Origin: Arctopsyche grandis
Taxonomy: Eukaryota; Arthropoda; Insecta; Trichoptera; Hydropsychidae
Direction: 5' to 3'
Length of the DNA stretch: 64,000 nucleotides
Assembly: GCF_051622035.1 (NCBI RefSeq)
Contig: NC_135365.1
Location: forward strand, 16,410,001 to 16,474,000
Shown one piece after another: positions 10,968-23,160 of the stretch. Below the pieces are notes generated by a model. The model was not told the DNA's origin, ran no database searches, and saw only the letters and a program-made list of their open reading frames with translations. Each line of letters opens with the position of its first letter. The first letter of the stretch is position 1. The position numbers and the translations under genes were made by a program.

Positions 10968-13900
10968 CTATGATATGGTGTTTTCAGTGAAAATATTTAC
11001 TATTCCCGAATCCGGGCCGTCTAGTAAGCTACTTGGTTTGTCTTTCGGCATTGTCATCATTTTGGGCAAATTGGCAATGTGCACTTCTTTACGAAACCGC
11101 TGACCCACGTTCTGACCAATTAACTGTAAAAAATAAAAATTTTAACCTATTCTATTCAACATAACTCGACTATGTGTAATGGTGCGTACGCACCAAGCCA
11201 ACGAACGGCCCACAGGCCAACTTTTAAAACCAGTAGCGTACAAAATATCGAAATAAAAATTAAATTTAAAAATTGAAATTAAATATCAAAATTAAAACTA
11301 TTATTATTATATTAAAATTAAATTCAAGTATCAAAATAAAATTATAATCATTATATTAAAATTAAAATTAAATATTGAAAGTTAAAACAGAAGATGCACA
11401 ATTTAAATAAATTTTCGAGATTGACCTAAAATTAGATCATCAACAATCACATACAGGTAATCCTCGACTTTTGTGTGTCGAAGATGTTTTGACTTACGAA
11501 GATACGCACTAAGATCGAAAATAAATCAAAGAATTATTATTTTTACTTCCCCGTAATGCGCAGTTACTGAGAATATATCATGTATTAGTATGGGTGATCC
11601 AACGATTTTTGCTAACCCGGGGTGTTGTCGGTCACATCAAACGGATTTTTTTATTCTTCAATTGTTTCTCTCGTCGAAATAAATCAAGTAATTAAATCAT
11701 TTCAGAGGTAAAATTTATCGGATAATGTGTGATTATTAATTTTATTTCGACGAAAGAAAAAAAACCCTTTGACAAATCACCGACATCCGACACCGCGTTT
11801 TTTTATGAATTGTTTTTTTTTTATCGATCATCCACGTGGAAATACAGTAACATCTCGTGACGACTTTAACAATATTTTTTTTCGCTCGTAAGCAGAGAAA
11901 TTATAATATTTCTCTGGTTTAAAATGCGTATCGTCGTAATTCAAAACATTGTTGTAATTCAAAACATCAACGATGATCTAATTTTAGCTCAATCTCGCTC
12001 TTTAGCTTGATTTTGATATTTAATTTCAATTTTAAAATTTAATTTTTATTTCGATATTTTGTACGCTACTGCTGGTTAAAAAGTTGGCCCAAAATCGTCG
12101 TTGGTTTAGTCCGTAAGCACCATTAGTAAGATAAAAAAAAAGAACATGGTATTCAGTAAACTTTTCGAAAACAATTCATCACAATCAATTCGCTGAAAGA
12201 CATTTTTCGAATTGCAATTCATTCAATTACACATTGTTCGAATACGTTGTTAGCCACAGGAACGAAAATGAAACGCCCAAAAACGCAAATATCGGAAGGC
12301 AAAGATCGGAAATCGATAGATCTTAAGTCGAAAGATAAAAAAAAGGGTCTGCCCCCGTCGTACATACTCACTTAGTTTGCGCGAGCAGGATACAACAGGA
12401 ACAAGAGGAACAGGCTTTTCCTCCCGTATTCTGCGCGCGCACATTAAACAAGGCTGTATGACAAAAAGAGAGATAATTTCACCGCATGCCACTCATATAT
12501 ATATATTATATATACATAGTACCGTTTACCATGCACCCTTTTTTTTGATCTTTGCGTTTTCGGGCGTTTCACTTTCGGTCCCGTGAGGGAGACCGGTATT
12601 TACTTTGTATAATAATACTTTTGTATCGAATGTACAATGTTTCTGGCCAGGGAGGCACATTGGGGTTACCTGTAAGGCCTACCTGGTATAAATAAATAAA
12701 TAATTTTCGAACTTATAAGATTGAAAAACGAATTCCCGCCTAATAGCGAATGCACTAAATTTAGTAAACAGAACAAATAATATAATTTTGTAGCTATTAG
12801 TTTTCACAGCTATATTGTATATCAACCAGTGGCGGCCCGTCCACGTGGCTGCAGCCCGCCCATTATAGTACATATGCATGCTATTTTTGTTTGCATCCGG
12901 TCACTGGTATGGTCAACGAGCTACATATATACAGCCCGATTCATCTCAGCACTGATTGTACATACATACATATTTCCAATAAAATTATGATATAAAAAAT
13001 TAGTAAAACCATACGGCGTTTAGGAGTGGAGTATACGGTGTTTTTTAAGTCATAGTTTTTTTTATATAAATAATGTAAATATATGTATAGGTCTGTTACC
13101 GAGAGTTGACATGTTGTCGTTCTCACACAGATGCGCGCGAAATAGACAGAACGTCTTTTTACAAGGTTTTTATCATTATTGAATGCGGTGTAATGGCATG
13201 CTATTTACCTATTTACAGACTATACAAGCGCAATTGCACGCCCCAACTCTTACTAACGGACCTATTAAAATCCATCTGCCTCCCAATCATAAATTGTAAC
13301 ACATATCAAATTTTGCTTCCCTATCAGTGACTATCAAATCAAATCGAATGTAAAAAACGCAACCACATTAAAAACCATAATATGTTTTTTTTTAAATAAA
13401 TTTGAAATCAATACAAAAGTGCCATCTATCTGTCAACGTAATAATTTACATTCGAACGATGTCATTCGAGGATTTTGTCGATTGTGTCATGCTTCGAACG
13501 ATTCGCACTTCGATAAAATGCCATTCGTGTAGCTCGCTTCGATCAATTGATTTCGCAGAATTTATAAAGAATCAGAACATACCTAGAATCAAAGAACCTA
13601 CCTGACTAGTAATTTTTTTGAATAAATCCTTTTTTCCTTTTTCAATTTTATTGCCTTTAGTCGGCGCTGCAGATAATTTCTCATCTAATTTATGCAGATC
13701 TGACGCACTGACGTTAGGAATTTGTCGCATTACCTGAAATATAAAAATATTACATTATTGCAAACATATGAATAATTTCAATATGTATGCATGATAATGT
13801 TATGCGGTATTACCTCTAACATAGCTGGACAACGGGGTCGTAAGGCTTCATAAAGTTGTACTCCGAGTGCTAATAATGCCGCCTGATTTGCATCATGCTG

Positions 13901-16900
13901 ACCGTGTTGTTGCAACGCTTGCAACACCGCTGCGAGAGCACTTGCAGGAAGGGAAGCCGACGGTGCCATAGCGCTGATGGGACGTGCCGCAAGAGCACGA
14001 GCACATCCTCCCAGAAGCGAACAAGCACGCAATGAACACACACTGTCGTTCCACCAAAGCGCCCTGAAATATCAGCATAAATTAAATTAAATTCATTATT
14101 AGACACAATAAAGTGTAAGTATATAAGACCTATATAGAACTTGCCTTAAAATGGTGTTCAAAATAGGCATGCAGGTGTGTTCGCAAGCCAAGAGCGTGTT
14201 GCCGAGTTCTCCGACGTGTTCTTGAGCAGTTATGGACGTGTGATGCGGAGTGCTAGAGCGGGAGACTGTAACCGTTCCCGGAACTTCCATCCCGCTCATA
14301 CTATCCTCAGCTTCCATTAATTCGTCTTCTCCGGGAAGAGGAATAGTGCCTCCTATTAAAGCGACCTAAAAAAAATACACACATAAGAAAACCCATTTAC
14401 ATTTACGCATAGAAATTACATACGATTGCCGAATCGGCTTACTTTCAACACATCCAAGTATTCCCTAGTTAGATTCCTATTCAACATATCCTCGATGACT
14501 TCTTGCGTGTCGTTCGCACCCTCTTCTTCAAATTTACCCGACTCGTACAGAGTCATAATGTATTGCCATCTAATACACAGCCTATTTAGCACTGTAAAAA
14601 TATTCATATTAAATTAATACACGCTTAATTTCAAATTTAGCTCGTAAAGTATGAACATTTCACTCACTGAACGGTGCAATGTGAGCTATGATAGGCATCA
14701 AAACATCATTGTGGAATATTGGCGGGCACGAGTATATGAAAGGCCTGAGGAAAACTCTTATGATCGGTCGTAGGCGATAGTCCGGAATATGCTCGAGACC
14801 ACACAGGACAGTCTGCACTATAGCGGAACCGATTCCGGGAATTTGATACAACTCGCGTCCGATAGATGGACCGGCAGACCTAAACACACACGTTAAAATG
14901 AAATAAAAACAATTTGAAAAATATATAAAACACACAAGAGCGGCAAAATTTACCCGAGCATATGGCAACATGAATCGTTCAGATCTGTGAGGAAGTGTTG
15001 CATACGATCCAAAGGCGTCAGCTGCTTTTTGGAGTTCGGATCCAAAGGATCTACTTGTCCAGCCCAGCTCAAACCCAATAAATTCTGGCGATCCACTTCC
15101 AACATATTATACGCCGAACGATAACCCTAGAAAATGTATACAAAAAGCACGATTAAATCGAAATCGGATTGAACGACGAGTTGCACGTATCGGATAAAAA
15201 GATAATACCTCTGAAAGCAATTGCATCGCTTGAGGATTATACAACTGATTGAGAGTTCTAAAGAGAGATAGCACATGCGGCAGTATGGGTAGGACATGTT
15301 CAGCGCACGGATTACGCCAAATGGGATTTCCTCCAGGAGTCATGCCTCCACTGAAGCCGCCTCGAGAAGCCCTACAATGAATACATATGTAAACAAATCC
15401 GACTGATTGACTGATAAAAGTGTCGAGCAAATACGTACTTATCGGGGTCGTCAGGCCAAGCGCATCGTTTAATAACACCAAGCAGCAAATTGACGCAGTG
15501 TTGCAGGTGACTTCTGTTCTGACCGTTGTGATCGTGGCTAGACGGATGCACCGGCGAACTGTCCAATCCGACGAATCGCATGAACATAGCTGCCGATTCG
15601 AAATGACACGCCATTGCAGCCCAGTGAGAGCCGCACGATCCCAATATCTCACCGATGAGAGTCTTCTGTCGGTTGTAGTCGCAGAAATGATTCGATATCA
15701 GAAGTAAAGCTTCCTGAAACATTGCCATCAAACAATATACGTAATAATAGTCTCGAAGATGATACGTCGATGATTGAATGATTGGAGTCTTACTTGTAAG
15801 GTGATTTTTTCCATGGTGCTCAGCTGCGACGGTTCAGCGCTCAGTTTGCGAACGGTGGAGTGAATTCGGTCAAATACCGGCAGCAAGAGGAGAGGATATT
15901 TATGACCTATCTTCACCATAAGGCTGGCCGCGTGTCGTCTGACATTTTTTACGACCCGGGATCTTCCTTCTTTGCTATCGACTTCGCCCGGGGAGCATCC
16001 GGTGTACACGAGGGCGGCGAATATTTTATCTAAAACTTGCGGCAGCAGAGAAACGCCGGACATGGCGACACAATTGCCTTAAAAAAGCATGAAAACACAA
16101 ATAAGGCAAAGTTTTTATGTATATGATCAGTATTAAAAGTTTTTTTTTTTTACCTTGAGTGATTTGGCAAGACGACATACTGAGAAACACGAACAGAGCC
16201 GAAATGAACGATAATAAAAGACTGAGCAAAAGTGGATCTTGAGGTTCTAAGGCGAGACAAAGTTCTAATAAAGTGAGTCCAGATTGAACAGAAGGTCTTT
16301 CAGGCACCATTAGAATACGAGAAAGTACACTTTCGAGCAACTGAAAATACATTAAAGATATATGAAACATAAATGTATTGAATATAAATCAATATTCATG
16401 ACATTACAACTACATAGTACAATTCCTTATCACACGAAGGCTTATTTCATTAATTACATTACAATTTTGAATGTATAGGTAATTTAAAAAACATTGAAAT
16501 TGTATTAACGATCAATAATTAAAAAATCTCATGTATTGGGTACATCAATAGAAACAATTTTTTCAAAAAGAAAAAACAATCCAAAATTTCTCAAGTTCCC
16601 ATTTTGAAATAAATTATGCCATCATGAAAAAAAAACCACGTATTAAACTCGTACATGAATAATTGCCGGTAGGATGATTATTGCCAATTTTGATGGGAAC
16701 CGTTTCAACAATTAAATCAGATAAATTTGCAAACCTGATAGGAAACGATTGACTTGGACTAACAAATATACAAGTCTGACCAGCAGCACTGCAGAAATAC
16801 TCGAAATAAATCCTATTCAATCGAGGTCTAACCAAGGGTTCGAACCCGGGAGCCTCTCAATAGTTAGCATTAACGCAACCACCGAGCTACATTGCTGGCT

Positions 16901-19900
16901 TTATAATATAATAATTATTTAATATATATAATATAATTTACTTGAGACAACGCTTCCCATTCTAAATATACAGGATCGAAAACATTTCCTTGAGTATTGT
17001 GAGAATGTGACGCAGCTTTAGATAAGACAACACGTAGCCATTGATCGACATATTCAAATGTAACTAAAGGTGCGATCAACGTTGCTTGCCTGAAAATAAT
17101 TATAAACACATATTAATCACAAGAAAGTGAAAAAAAACATAATTAACGTATATTGATGATCAAAATGAGCAATATGGAAAAGTATGAAAACGATTGGATA
17201 AGAGATATAAAAAAGACGTCTTAATGTGAAACGTAAAGGAGGTTTGTAAAAAGTAGACATACCTAAAGTTATCTAAAAAGTCAGTCCGACATCGACAGAA
17301 GAACATACTGAATTCATTATCACTGTCGAAATCTATAGCGGCGTAACTACCAGCATCAGACAAAGCGCCGACTTGACGTTGAGGATATGTAACCTGCACA
17401 GTGTTCACAACGTTAATCATACACTTCAGAAAAGATAAAAATCCACCATTTGAAAACGACGTAAACCTTAAGCAGTTTAGGAGCGGTTGCCGTAACCCAT
17501 CGGGGAATAAACGATAAGAGCACTGGATCTCGTTGAGCGTGTTCGTGCTTCAGCAGCGTGGACCAGACTCCGGATGCGGTGTGAGCCAGAGTCAACGATG
17601 GGTGAGCAGCGAATAACAACAGGGTTTCTAAAAAGATCGAAAAATGCTGTGGATGCTCTGTAATACCGTCTTCTCGACTCCACAGCGAAGCCAACTGCTG
17701 CCCTAATCCAGCTAAGACCTGGTCGATGAAAGATTCAATAAATAAACGCAATGTATTAATACAAATTACGTATAATACAACAATGATGCTCTACCTGAGT
17801 CAACTTTTTGAGAAACAAGTAAAACTTTTCATCCACATTATTTGCGTTAATAATAGCAGCCCTGTGTATACATCCGATTGCTTCTCCGCTGAATAATATC
17901 ATCAATGGTTTGCGTTCTTTTACCTAAATAATAAATGAAAACAAATAAAATAAATCACACTCACTGTATTTATTAATATGAAACAGTCGATGGAATTTAC
18001 ATACTTGTCCTTTTCTATTTACAATTTGAAGCAAACATTCTGCGGCGGGTAGACGGAAAGCTTCATCGCTCAATAAAATGCACAGGATTTGGAGTAATCT
18101 GCCGTTTTGACTTATTATATGATTCATGGATACCCATTCGACGAACCCGGTGAGAGTCAACAAAACGACCTGAAGGGAAATATCGATTAATTGTCGACGA
18201 ACACAAGCAATATGGCATTGGTATAATGACGAAAAATGATATATGTACTTGTACGACTCTTTCATGCTCTGATGCCAATTGAAAATTGCTCTGAACGGTG
18301 AATTCTCTAAATTGCTGAACGTGCAGTTCAATCAAACGAAGGAAGAAAGTGAATATTTCAGCCATGCTGCTCGTCAACGCCGCATAAATATCCTTCCGCC
18401 TTTGATTCGATTCAAGTGTCTGAAAATTTAATAAATATTATATAAAAAACAAACTTAAAAATATATATATAATATTATAATTAGGAAAAATTCTGCAAAA
18501 AAAATCCAATAAATCCACAATACTCATCTCCAATACCAGGCTTAATCCGAAATAAAAACGATCAGTTGAATACATTGTTCACTCTAGTTCATTCATGAAC
18601 ACACCAGTTTGTTCATACACGAACTATTGATTTTAGTTTAAGTGCTAACAGTCAAGAGCTATCTCCGAATAGCGGATTGGACAAACAATTGAAAATACTT
18701 AAACTTATGCCTAATAGTTTGTGCATGAACAAACTATGTAATTCATTTGTCAATTTGTTATTTTGTGTACACTATAACTGGCCAAATTGATTTGTGTATG
18801 AACAAACTAGCATGTTCTTGAACTAACGAAATGTACATTTGAACTGTAACATACATATATGTATGTAACAAGATGAGTGAAGTGAATTAACTAAAAAAAA
18901 AAAATATTGTGGCCTCCGAGATACTTAAGGGCGAAAACACACTAAATGGTATGGGACGTCACGATCATGAATTGTAAACAGTGGTTGATCCCCAAACCGA
19001 ATTCAGGTGTAGTTGCACATGCAGAATGCATATCCATATGCAACCGACAAGTTTCTCATACATTTCTTCAAATATGGGATTCACCGTTATCGATCACTGC
19101 CAAGCAAAGATAAATACAGGGATAAAATAACACCGAAAACACCCCAGGGGGTAATTTTAGGGACTGTATACCATGTACATATATGGGCTAGGGGTGCTGC
19201 GCGTCTTTTCACATGTTTAAAAGTATTTAAAAAAAACACGTACCACATACATAGTACGTACTGAGTGTTGTTTTGTGGCCCAGTGACCCAAAAAGGACAA
19301 ACAAGCCTGGTGTAAATGTAAACATGTAATCGGCAACCAACTGAAGGCTTTAGTACAATTTATCATGTTTTCAAAACAGACCTCTGTCTCGATCGAATCA
19401 ATAAGTGAACTATTATTAATTAATAATTTATTTTTTGATACAAAACATAAACAAATTCAATGCATAATAGGCAGCAGCGGTAGCAACTGCGCCTTACTAT
19501 TGTTTGAATACGTGGTTTGGATCCTTTATGCAGAACTACGTCCAGCTGAAAATCGAAAAATCGTATATGTACCTGCAAGGTGGCAACGTCTTCGACTAAT
19601 CTCAACAGCACATGGAGCACAATCTCAGTGTGTCGGTTGCCTCGAGCGCAGGCATCACTAAGTTCGGTGAGAAGAGTCGGCCACTGTTGGGGCCATTCCC
19701 GTTTCGCCATTTCGACGACCACCCGTGCCAAAGCATCGTTCATGTGACTCGTAGCCCAACCGCCAGCCGCCACTAATTTCATAGCATTCTCCTACGAATT
19801 CGATAAAACCAAAAACCATTTCCTACATATTCAATTGAACCAAAAAAATAAAAAAAAAAATCATTCATACTGAGACCAAACCTTGATGAATATTTTCTCT

Positions 19901-20262
19901 TGGTGCGATATTTGAGTCCATCTATATTTTACGGTGTGCTCCATTAGTTGCAAGCCGAAGTGACGCACTTCCGGAGAGTACTGATTGCCGCTGGCCAAAA
20001 TGAGACCGGCCTGGGCACACCACGGCGAGCCTTCTTTGAAACTGAAACGTAATAATAAATAAAAATATTGTTAAATTTGTGGATGGTTTATTTTAAGACA
20101 AGTTTTATTTCATTCTTCAAACCTTTCGCAAGCGCTGTAGGCTTGCATTCTGTTCTCTTGAGAGGCCGTCGGACTCATGGCGAGCTGTGCGGCTCTGGCC
20201 AGTTCTTCCGCGAGGACAGACACCTCGCCGCCGCCACCTACCGGTATTCCTTGTCCGTTCAT
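10968..20262 (-). CDS. Ranbp21: Exportin-5, complete, 20 coding exons
   Basis: This Ran-GTP-dependent karyopherin exports pre-miRNA and other double-stranded RNA from the nucleus (XPO5; Drosophila Ranbp21). Exons in coding order: 20262-20123, 20041-19882, 19791-19573, 18419-18249, 18169-18005, 17923-17795, 17718-17467, 17393-17263, 17089-16942, 16340-16154, 16077-15794, 15713-15439, 15371-15209, 15126-14954, 14879-14668, 14591-14443, 14365-14145, 14063-13814, 13733-13602, 11123-10968. They sum to 3717 bp, an uninterrupted 1238 codons plus stop (human 1204 aa). Landmarks: VRHFGLQLMEHTVKYRW, VVVEMAKREWPQQWPTLL, GFVEWVSMNHI, FDSDNEFSMFF, VRRHAASLMVKIGHKYP, PGGNPIWRNPCAEHVLPIL, HIPDYRLRPIIRVF, QLYEALRPRCPAMLE and the C-terminal FRKEVHIANLP. 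The long last intron and intron 9 contain transposons. A possible 5' UTR splice acceptor lies at 20284-20286. Confidence 0.97.
11177..12125. mobile_element. Long-TIR element in the last exportin-5 intron
   Basis: The ends TAATGGTGCGTACGCACC and GTCCGTAAGCACCATTA begin inverted repeats of about 110 bp. Both arms contain CAGTAGCGTACAAAATATCG or its complement. Internally, ATTAGATCATC/GATGATCTAAT and a 60-70-bp inner inverted repeat (about 11625-11800, with TTATTTCGACGA-type motifs) add further foldback. A TA target duplication is compatible with a Tc1/mariner-type origin. No transposase frame. Confidence 0.75.
12250..12594. mobile_element. Foldback family B copy 1 (partly rearranged)
   Basis: It shares AATTTGCGCGAGCAGGATAC-type sequence (here with one change), CAACAGGAACAAGAGGAACA and TTTTCCTCCCGTATTCTGCG with copies at 33922 and 35281. 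It ends TCGGTCCCGTGAGGGAGACC. The outer arms pair (GAAACGCCCAAAAACGCAAA with the inverse at 12555-12573). A target duplication is not clear for this copy. It lies in the last exportin-5 intron. Confidence 0.75.
12598..12703 (+). mobile_element. SINE 3' end with (AAAT)n tail
   Basis: GCACATTGGGGTTACCTGT and GGCCTACCTGGTATAAAT, then a short AAAT tail, match the block at 21380-21487, so both are ends of one retroposed family. Confidence 0.6.
12704..13600. other. Distal part of exportin-5 intron 19
   Basis: AT-rich intronic sequence. Around 12830-12855 the phrase CAGTGGCGGCCCGTCCACG resembles transposon-end sequence but was not matched to another copy here. No exon was recognised. Confidence 0.4.
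14064..14144 (-). other. GC-AG intron of exportin-5
   Basis: Between coding exons 17 and 18 the donor reads AAG|GCAAGT and the acceptor TTTCAG|GG. Only this junction keeps the frame and restores NTILRALWWNDS, matching the family. GC donors with an otherwise strong consensus are a known minor class spliced by the major spliceosome. Confidence 0.85.
16636..16902 (-). mobile_element. tRNA-derived SINE in exportin-5 intron 9
   Basis: On the minus strand the 5' part contains an A-box-like TAGCTCGGTGG and a B-box GGTTCGAACCC. The body then has TGCTGGTCAGACTTG and AATTTATCTGATTTAATTG, which match the copy at 20485-20642. These are internal polymerase III promoter elements, not a tRNA gene. Confidence 0.8.
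17150..17212 (+). repeat. Dispersed repeat shared with 33445-33515
   Basis: AAAATGAGCAATATGGAAAA with GTATGAAAACGATTGGATAAG is found inverted and about 93 percent identical at 33445-33515. Present in exportin-5 intron 8. The family is unknown. Confidence 0.6.
18420..19572. other. Exportin-5 intron 3 with a Harbinger-like MITE relic
   Basis: GGGCGAAAACACAC at about 18930 and the block TCTTCAAATATGGGATTCACC at about 19060-19085 match, in part inverted, the complete MITE at 21005-21265. The rest is AT-rich with no exon recognised. The first third repeats GTTTGTTCATACACGAAC-like palindromic pieces. Confidence 0.5.
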
Positions 20263-20484
20263 TTTAATTTATTTCAGTTTTATCTGTAAAAATAAGTATA
20301 AAGAAAACATTATTTATAATTTTCAGTAGGTTTCAATTAACCTCAAAAAAAAAAAATAGAGAGAGCATGAGCAATAATGATGCAATATATGTAAATTCGA
20401 TTCTAGATTAAAACATATACATATTGATCAATCGCATACAATTAGTGTATTTTTTTCTGTAATGAATCTATAACGTGTATATAT

Positions 20485-20642
20485 AGTGGTTAGCATATAT
20501 GCTTTCGAACATAGTGGTCACGGGTTCGAGTCCCACTGGTTACTGCTGGCCAGACCTTGTTTTTTTGGTCCAGGTCGATCGTCTCCCATGAGAGTTTGCC
20601 AATTTATCTGATTGTCATTTAAACGGTTCCAACCAGAAAAAT
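20485..20642 (+). mobile_element. tRNA-derived SINE upstream of exportin-5
   Basis: AGTGGTTAGCATATATGC is an A-box region and CGGGTTCGAGTCCCACTGG a B-box. The downstream body AATTTATCTGATTGTCATTT and ACGGTTCCAACC matches the SINE at 16636-16902. Confidence 0.75.
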
Positions 20643-20643
20643 G

Positions 20644-20978
20644 TAATATTAATAGAAGTGGCTTTAGGTGTTATATTGTTGTCAAGTGACATTCTGTCCA
20701 TAGATAATTTTAGCATTAGTCGTATCTGACGCTTGATGCTCGACGTATGTCCGATAAAAACTTCTCTGTTTGTTTATATTACTCTCAAGATGTGCAAGCT
20801 TCGGTAAAAATTGCACAATGCATTCGAAAACACACAATAAACAACATGGGATACACTTTTATAAGTAAATTGATCCGATTGTATTCCGTGCGATGTAGCG
20901 TATTTATAGAGACATACCGCGTAAAATTGACAACAATTATTTATTCGTAAGGGCCCCTCTATTCTTATTACAGCTCTC
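20644..20978. mobile_element. TIR element family H copy 1
   Basis: The interior (AAAATTGCACAATGCATTCG, ACAACATGGGATACACTTTT, TTCCGTGCGATGTAGCGTAT) recurs at 62512-62848 with about 90 percent identity. The ends AATAGAAGTGGC and GGGCCCCTCTATT are imperfect inverses. The open frame in each copy is short and not similar to a known protein. Confidence 0.75.
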
Positions 20979-21004
20979 TGGTTCCAACAAATTGGCAACC
21001 TTTA

Positions 21005-21265
21005 GGGCGAAATCACACACAGGAAGGAACGCGGCACATGGTTTTTTAGATAGTTTTAAACGTGCGAAAAAAATGTGGCGTACTTGGCACATATTCATGG
21101 CACACACCGTCCCAAAATCACCCGCTGGAGTGTTTTCGGTACAATTTTATCCTTGCTTGACAGTGATCGATAACGGTGTATCCCATATTTGAAGAAATGT
21201 AGGAGAACCCCCACAACAGGGAGCCAAACACATGACGTACCGTTCTTCTCTGTGTGATTTCGCCC
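21005..21265. mobile_element. Harbinger-type MITE with TTA target duplication
   Basis: GGGCGAAATCACACACAG is mirrored by CTCTGTGTGATTTCGCCC, and both sides carry TTA (21002-21004 and 21266-21268). A 3-bp TTA/TAA duplication is typical of PIF/Harbinger. 261 bp, non-coding. Confidence 0.85.
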
Positions 21266-21379
21266 TTACCCATTTCTCGAATCTCGAATTTCGCCGACTC
21301 GTATGAAAATGCTACAAATTTGTCGATTTATATAAAAAAAAATGCTCCGAAAATTTTAGTTTAACAAAAATTTATCCAT

Positions 21380-21487
21380 ATATGTCTTGGATATTGGCTA
21401 GGAAGACGCATTGGGGTTTATCTGTCAAACCTTCCTGGTATACATACGTAAATATGTATGTAAAATAAAATAAAATAAATAAATAAA
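21380..21487 (+). mobile_element. SINE 3' end with (AAATA)n tail
   Basis: GACGCATTGGGGTTTATCTG and ACCTTCCTGGTATAC followed by an AAATAAAAT tail match the block at 12640-12703. The 5' part is absent or diverged. Confidence 0.6.
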
Positions 21488-21507
21488 CTAATCATGCCGA
21501 CTTTTAT

Positions 21508-22077
21508 TTAACCTTTTGAATGCTGACCAACGCCGATCGGTGTTTTACCAGTCCATGGGCCTGAAAAACGCCGATTGTCGTTGTATTTTGAGCATATACA
21601 AAGTAAACAAGAATACTACTCGCTAAGCTTTCCCAGGTAGCATTATACAACCATTGAACATGGGTTGTATAATTCGTGTCAGTAATTTATAAAGACTGGT
21701 TTACACCGGAACTTCAGAATTTATAACCATAGCAGAATTTCCCGATGGAAATCCCTAACTGCCGAGTATTTTAGATTGTGGCTTGGCATTTAGATTGTGA
21801 GCATTACATTTTAGGAACAATAAAGAAGATGGAACTCGTTTTGGAAAAAGACTTCTTTTGTTTATTTTATATTGTTGCAAGATATATTAGAGAGTCTAAA
21901 CACACCTTTACAAAACTGGAAATCCTCGGCGGTAGTTATCTGGGGTTTGTTTGGATTAGCTACAATTTTTATACCTGCTATCTATTGGATTTCAATATAA
22001 TTCTAGTTGGAAATGTTGGCGAAATTTTCAGCGTAGCGGGCTTTCAACAGAAAATATGTCAGCACTCAAAGGGTTAA
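21508..22077. mobile_element. TTAA-flanked MITE (piggyBac-like ends)
   Basis: The left end TTAACCTTTTGAATGCTGAC is mirrored by GTCAGCACTCAAAGGGTTAA on the right, 570 bp apart, with TTAA at both ends. The 99-codon frame inside (21778-22077) shows no recognisable domain and is probably chance. CCCTTTGA-type ends and TTAA are characteristic of piggyBac-derived MITEs. Confidence 0.8.
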
Positions 22078-22498
22078 TGAGTATTGGTGTAATCGATTCT
22101 TATCAGTCAATATATATTTATATATACATACATACATATGTACTTCATTGTTCATAGTTTGATTGTGCAATTCTTAAAAATCAACATACTAAATGTTTTT
22201 TTGAATATCAGCATGATCAATCAAATATTAAAATAAAAAGATAAAATTTCTGTGAATATGTTAAGGTAGTAAAAGTAAAAAAAAGTATATTAATAAATGA
22301 TATAATCTACAACGATGCTTCCGACTGTTGATATTAATGTTTATTATAACCACAAGTAATCATATTTTCAACTAAAGATTATAAAACAATGCATATATGT
22401 ATTGTACAGTAAAAAACATTACGAATTGGAAACATTGTACAATTTTAATACAATGTTACCGCTCGGTGACTTTGAATTAGCAATCATTCATATCTACT

Positions 22499-22752
22499 AT
22501 ATCGTCGTTGTCAAACCAATATCTGCTATGTGCAAAAAGTATAACTTTGAGATATTGAAGAAAAAAAGGTTCTCCTGTCCGTGCTGATGTACATAGCATA
22601 TTTTTTTAGCGACCACAGTTCACCGTATAATGCTTGGAGTCACAGAAGTCTTTTTATATGAAAATTTGATTAGTAAACTTGTCATAATGGTCAAAATGTC
22701 CAGAATTTGGAAATCTCCAAAAAGTGCACATAGGTTTGACAACGACGATATG
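22499..22752. mobile_element. MITE with 20-bp TIR
   Basis: ATATCGTCGTTGTCAAACC at 22499 is mirrored by GGTTTGACAACGACGATAT at 22733-22752. Inside, CTATGTGCAAAAAG partly mirrors AAAAAGTGCACATAG. Flanked by TA. Confidence 0.8.
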
Positions 22753-23160
22753 TAATATCATATTCACCATACATAGGTCTAAGTTTTTAATGTAATTTTT
22801 ACATCAAAAACTCATTGGTTATATTATATGTATACGGATTGATTTCTTGAAATAGAATTTTCTTTGATTCAATTTAAGTACATACAATAGTATTTATATT
22901 ACAAAATAAGTATTTAGAAAAAAATCAATAAAGATATTTTATTATACATTTTTATTAAATTCATTACAATTTTTTTTAATTGATTTTTTTGTATAGTTTT
23001 TTGAACATGCGAATCGATTTTTTTTCCAATAATGAAATCGCATCCAAAACGATTAAAATAAATACGAATTTAATTATATAATTTAAAATTGCGTAAATTC
23101 ATAAAAAAAATAAAAGAAAAATAAATAAATGAAAGCGACAGGGGAAAAGTAATGAAAACA
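22753..23160. other. AT-rich spacer
   Basis: Low-complexity A/T sequence between exportin-5 and Poc1; no gene, RNA or repeat structure was recognised. Confidence 0.5.

Noticed and set aside
16830-16902. Possible tRNA gene on the minus strand
   Set aside because: Same reasoning: tRNA-derived head of a SINE.
20485-20560. Possible tRNA gene (A-box and B-box)
   Set aside because: No cloverleaf with acceptor stem can be made, and the same sequence with a shared non-tRNA body occurs at 16636-16902, so it is a SINE.
21778-22077. 99-codon frame as a transposase
   Set aside because: It ends inside the right TIR of a MITE and shows no DDE or zinc-finger pattern.
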